Shown piece by piece: positions 23,991 to 24,000 of a stretch of 24,000 nt of DNA (position 1 is its first letter; each line of letters begins with the position of its first letter). Under the pieces are notes generated by a model that saw only the letters and a program-made list of their open reading frames with translations, was not told the origin of the DNA and searched no databases. This stretch comes from CAZYXO01 sp964651315 (GTDB taxonomy: Bacteria; Bacillota_I; Bacilli_A; RF39; UBA660): contig CAZYXO010000007.1 in the NCBI GenBank assembly GCA_964651315.1, positions 1 to 24,000 on the forward strand, in the 5' to 3' direction. A program made the translations under genes and the position numbers.

Positions 23991-24000
23991 AACTAGATAC

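Overview
This is an AT-rich (roughly three quarters A+T by eye) chromosomal window from a low-GC Firmicute-type bacterium. TGA acts as a stop (for example at 12322 and 6748) and Trp is TGG, so the Mycoplasma/Spiroplasma code is unlikely. Gene content fits a gut-type Bacilli/Erysipelotrichia/RF39-like lineage, but no marker gene is present to fix the taxonomy. A 100-N filler at 8717-8816 shows this is a draft assembly, broken inside a tandem repeat.

Layout. 1-1184 (-): 3'-truncated COG1373-type AAA ATPase with a promoter flanked by two TTGTGGTATTCCACAA-type palindromes. 1452-2994 (-): a HigBA-like toxin-antitoxin operon in which the toxin is frameshifted and the XRE/ImmA-type antitoxin is intact. 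3020-5795 (-): a BceAB-type antimicrobial-peptide ABC transporter, preceded by a site matching the BceR consensus. 5868-6246 (-): a decayed AbiEi-type antitoxin remnant. 6542-9534 (-): a large helical-repeat protein with an unnamed C-terminal domain, interrupted by the gap and apparently frameshifted near its end, plus small satellite ORFs. 9602-15170 (-): COG1373 ATPase, patatin-like lipase, BceR-type regulator, BceS-type kinase and a membrane glycosyltransferase, tightly packed. Upstream of this set lie three exact-period 33-bp repeats.

15400-16323 (+): a secreted, C-terminally anchored protein. It converges on a membrane-anchored flavodoxin at 16324-16947 (-). 17058-23990 (+): alkyltransferase-like protein, DUF362 protein, XRE-membrane regulator, N-formylglutamate amidohydrolase-like protein, UvrB, a short-chain dehydrogenase and a small unknown protein.

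How the parts fit. The split bacitracin-type module is the clearest functional link: the kinase and regulator at 11318-12981 probably control the transporter 5.5 kb away through the TTACA-N4-TGTAA site at 5868-5881. The left half (1-9.6 kb) looks like an accessory region with decaying defence/addiction genes and three apparent single-base frameshifts. The right end is ordinary housekeeping. Nothing here is a clear new defence system. The best candidates for something undescribed are the repeat arrays in front of the two COG1373 ATPases and the repeat protein with the unnamed C-terminal domain.
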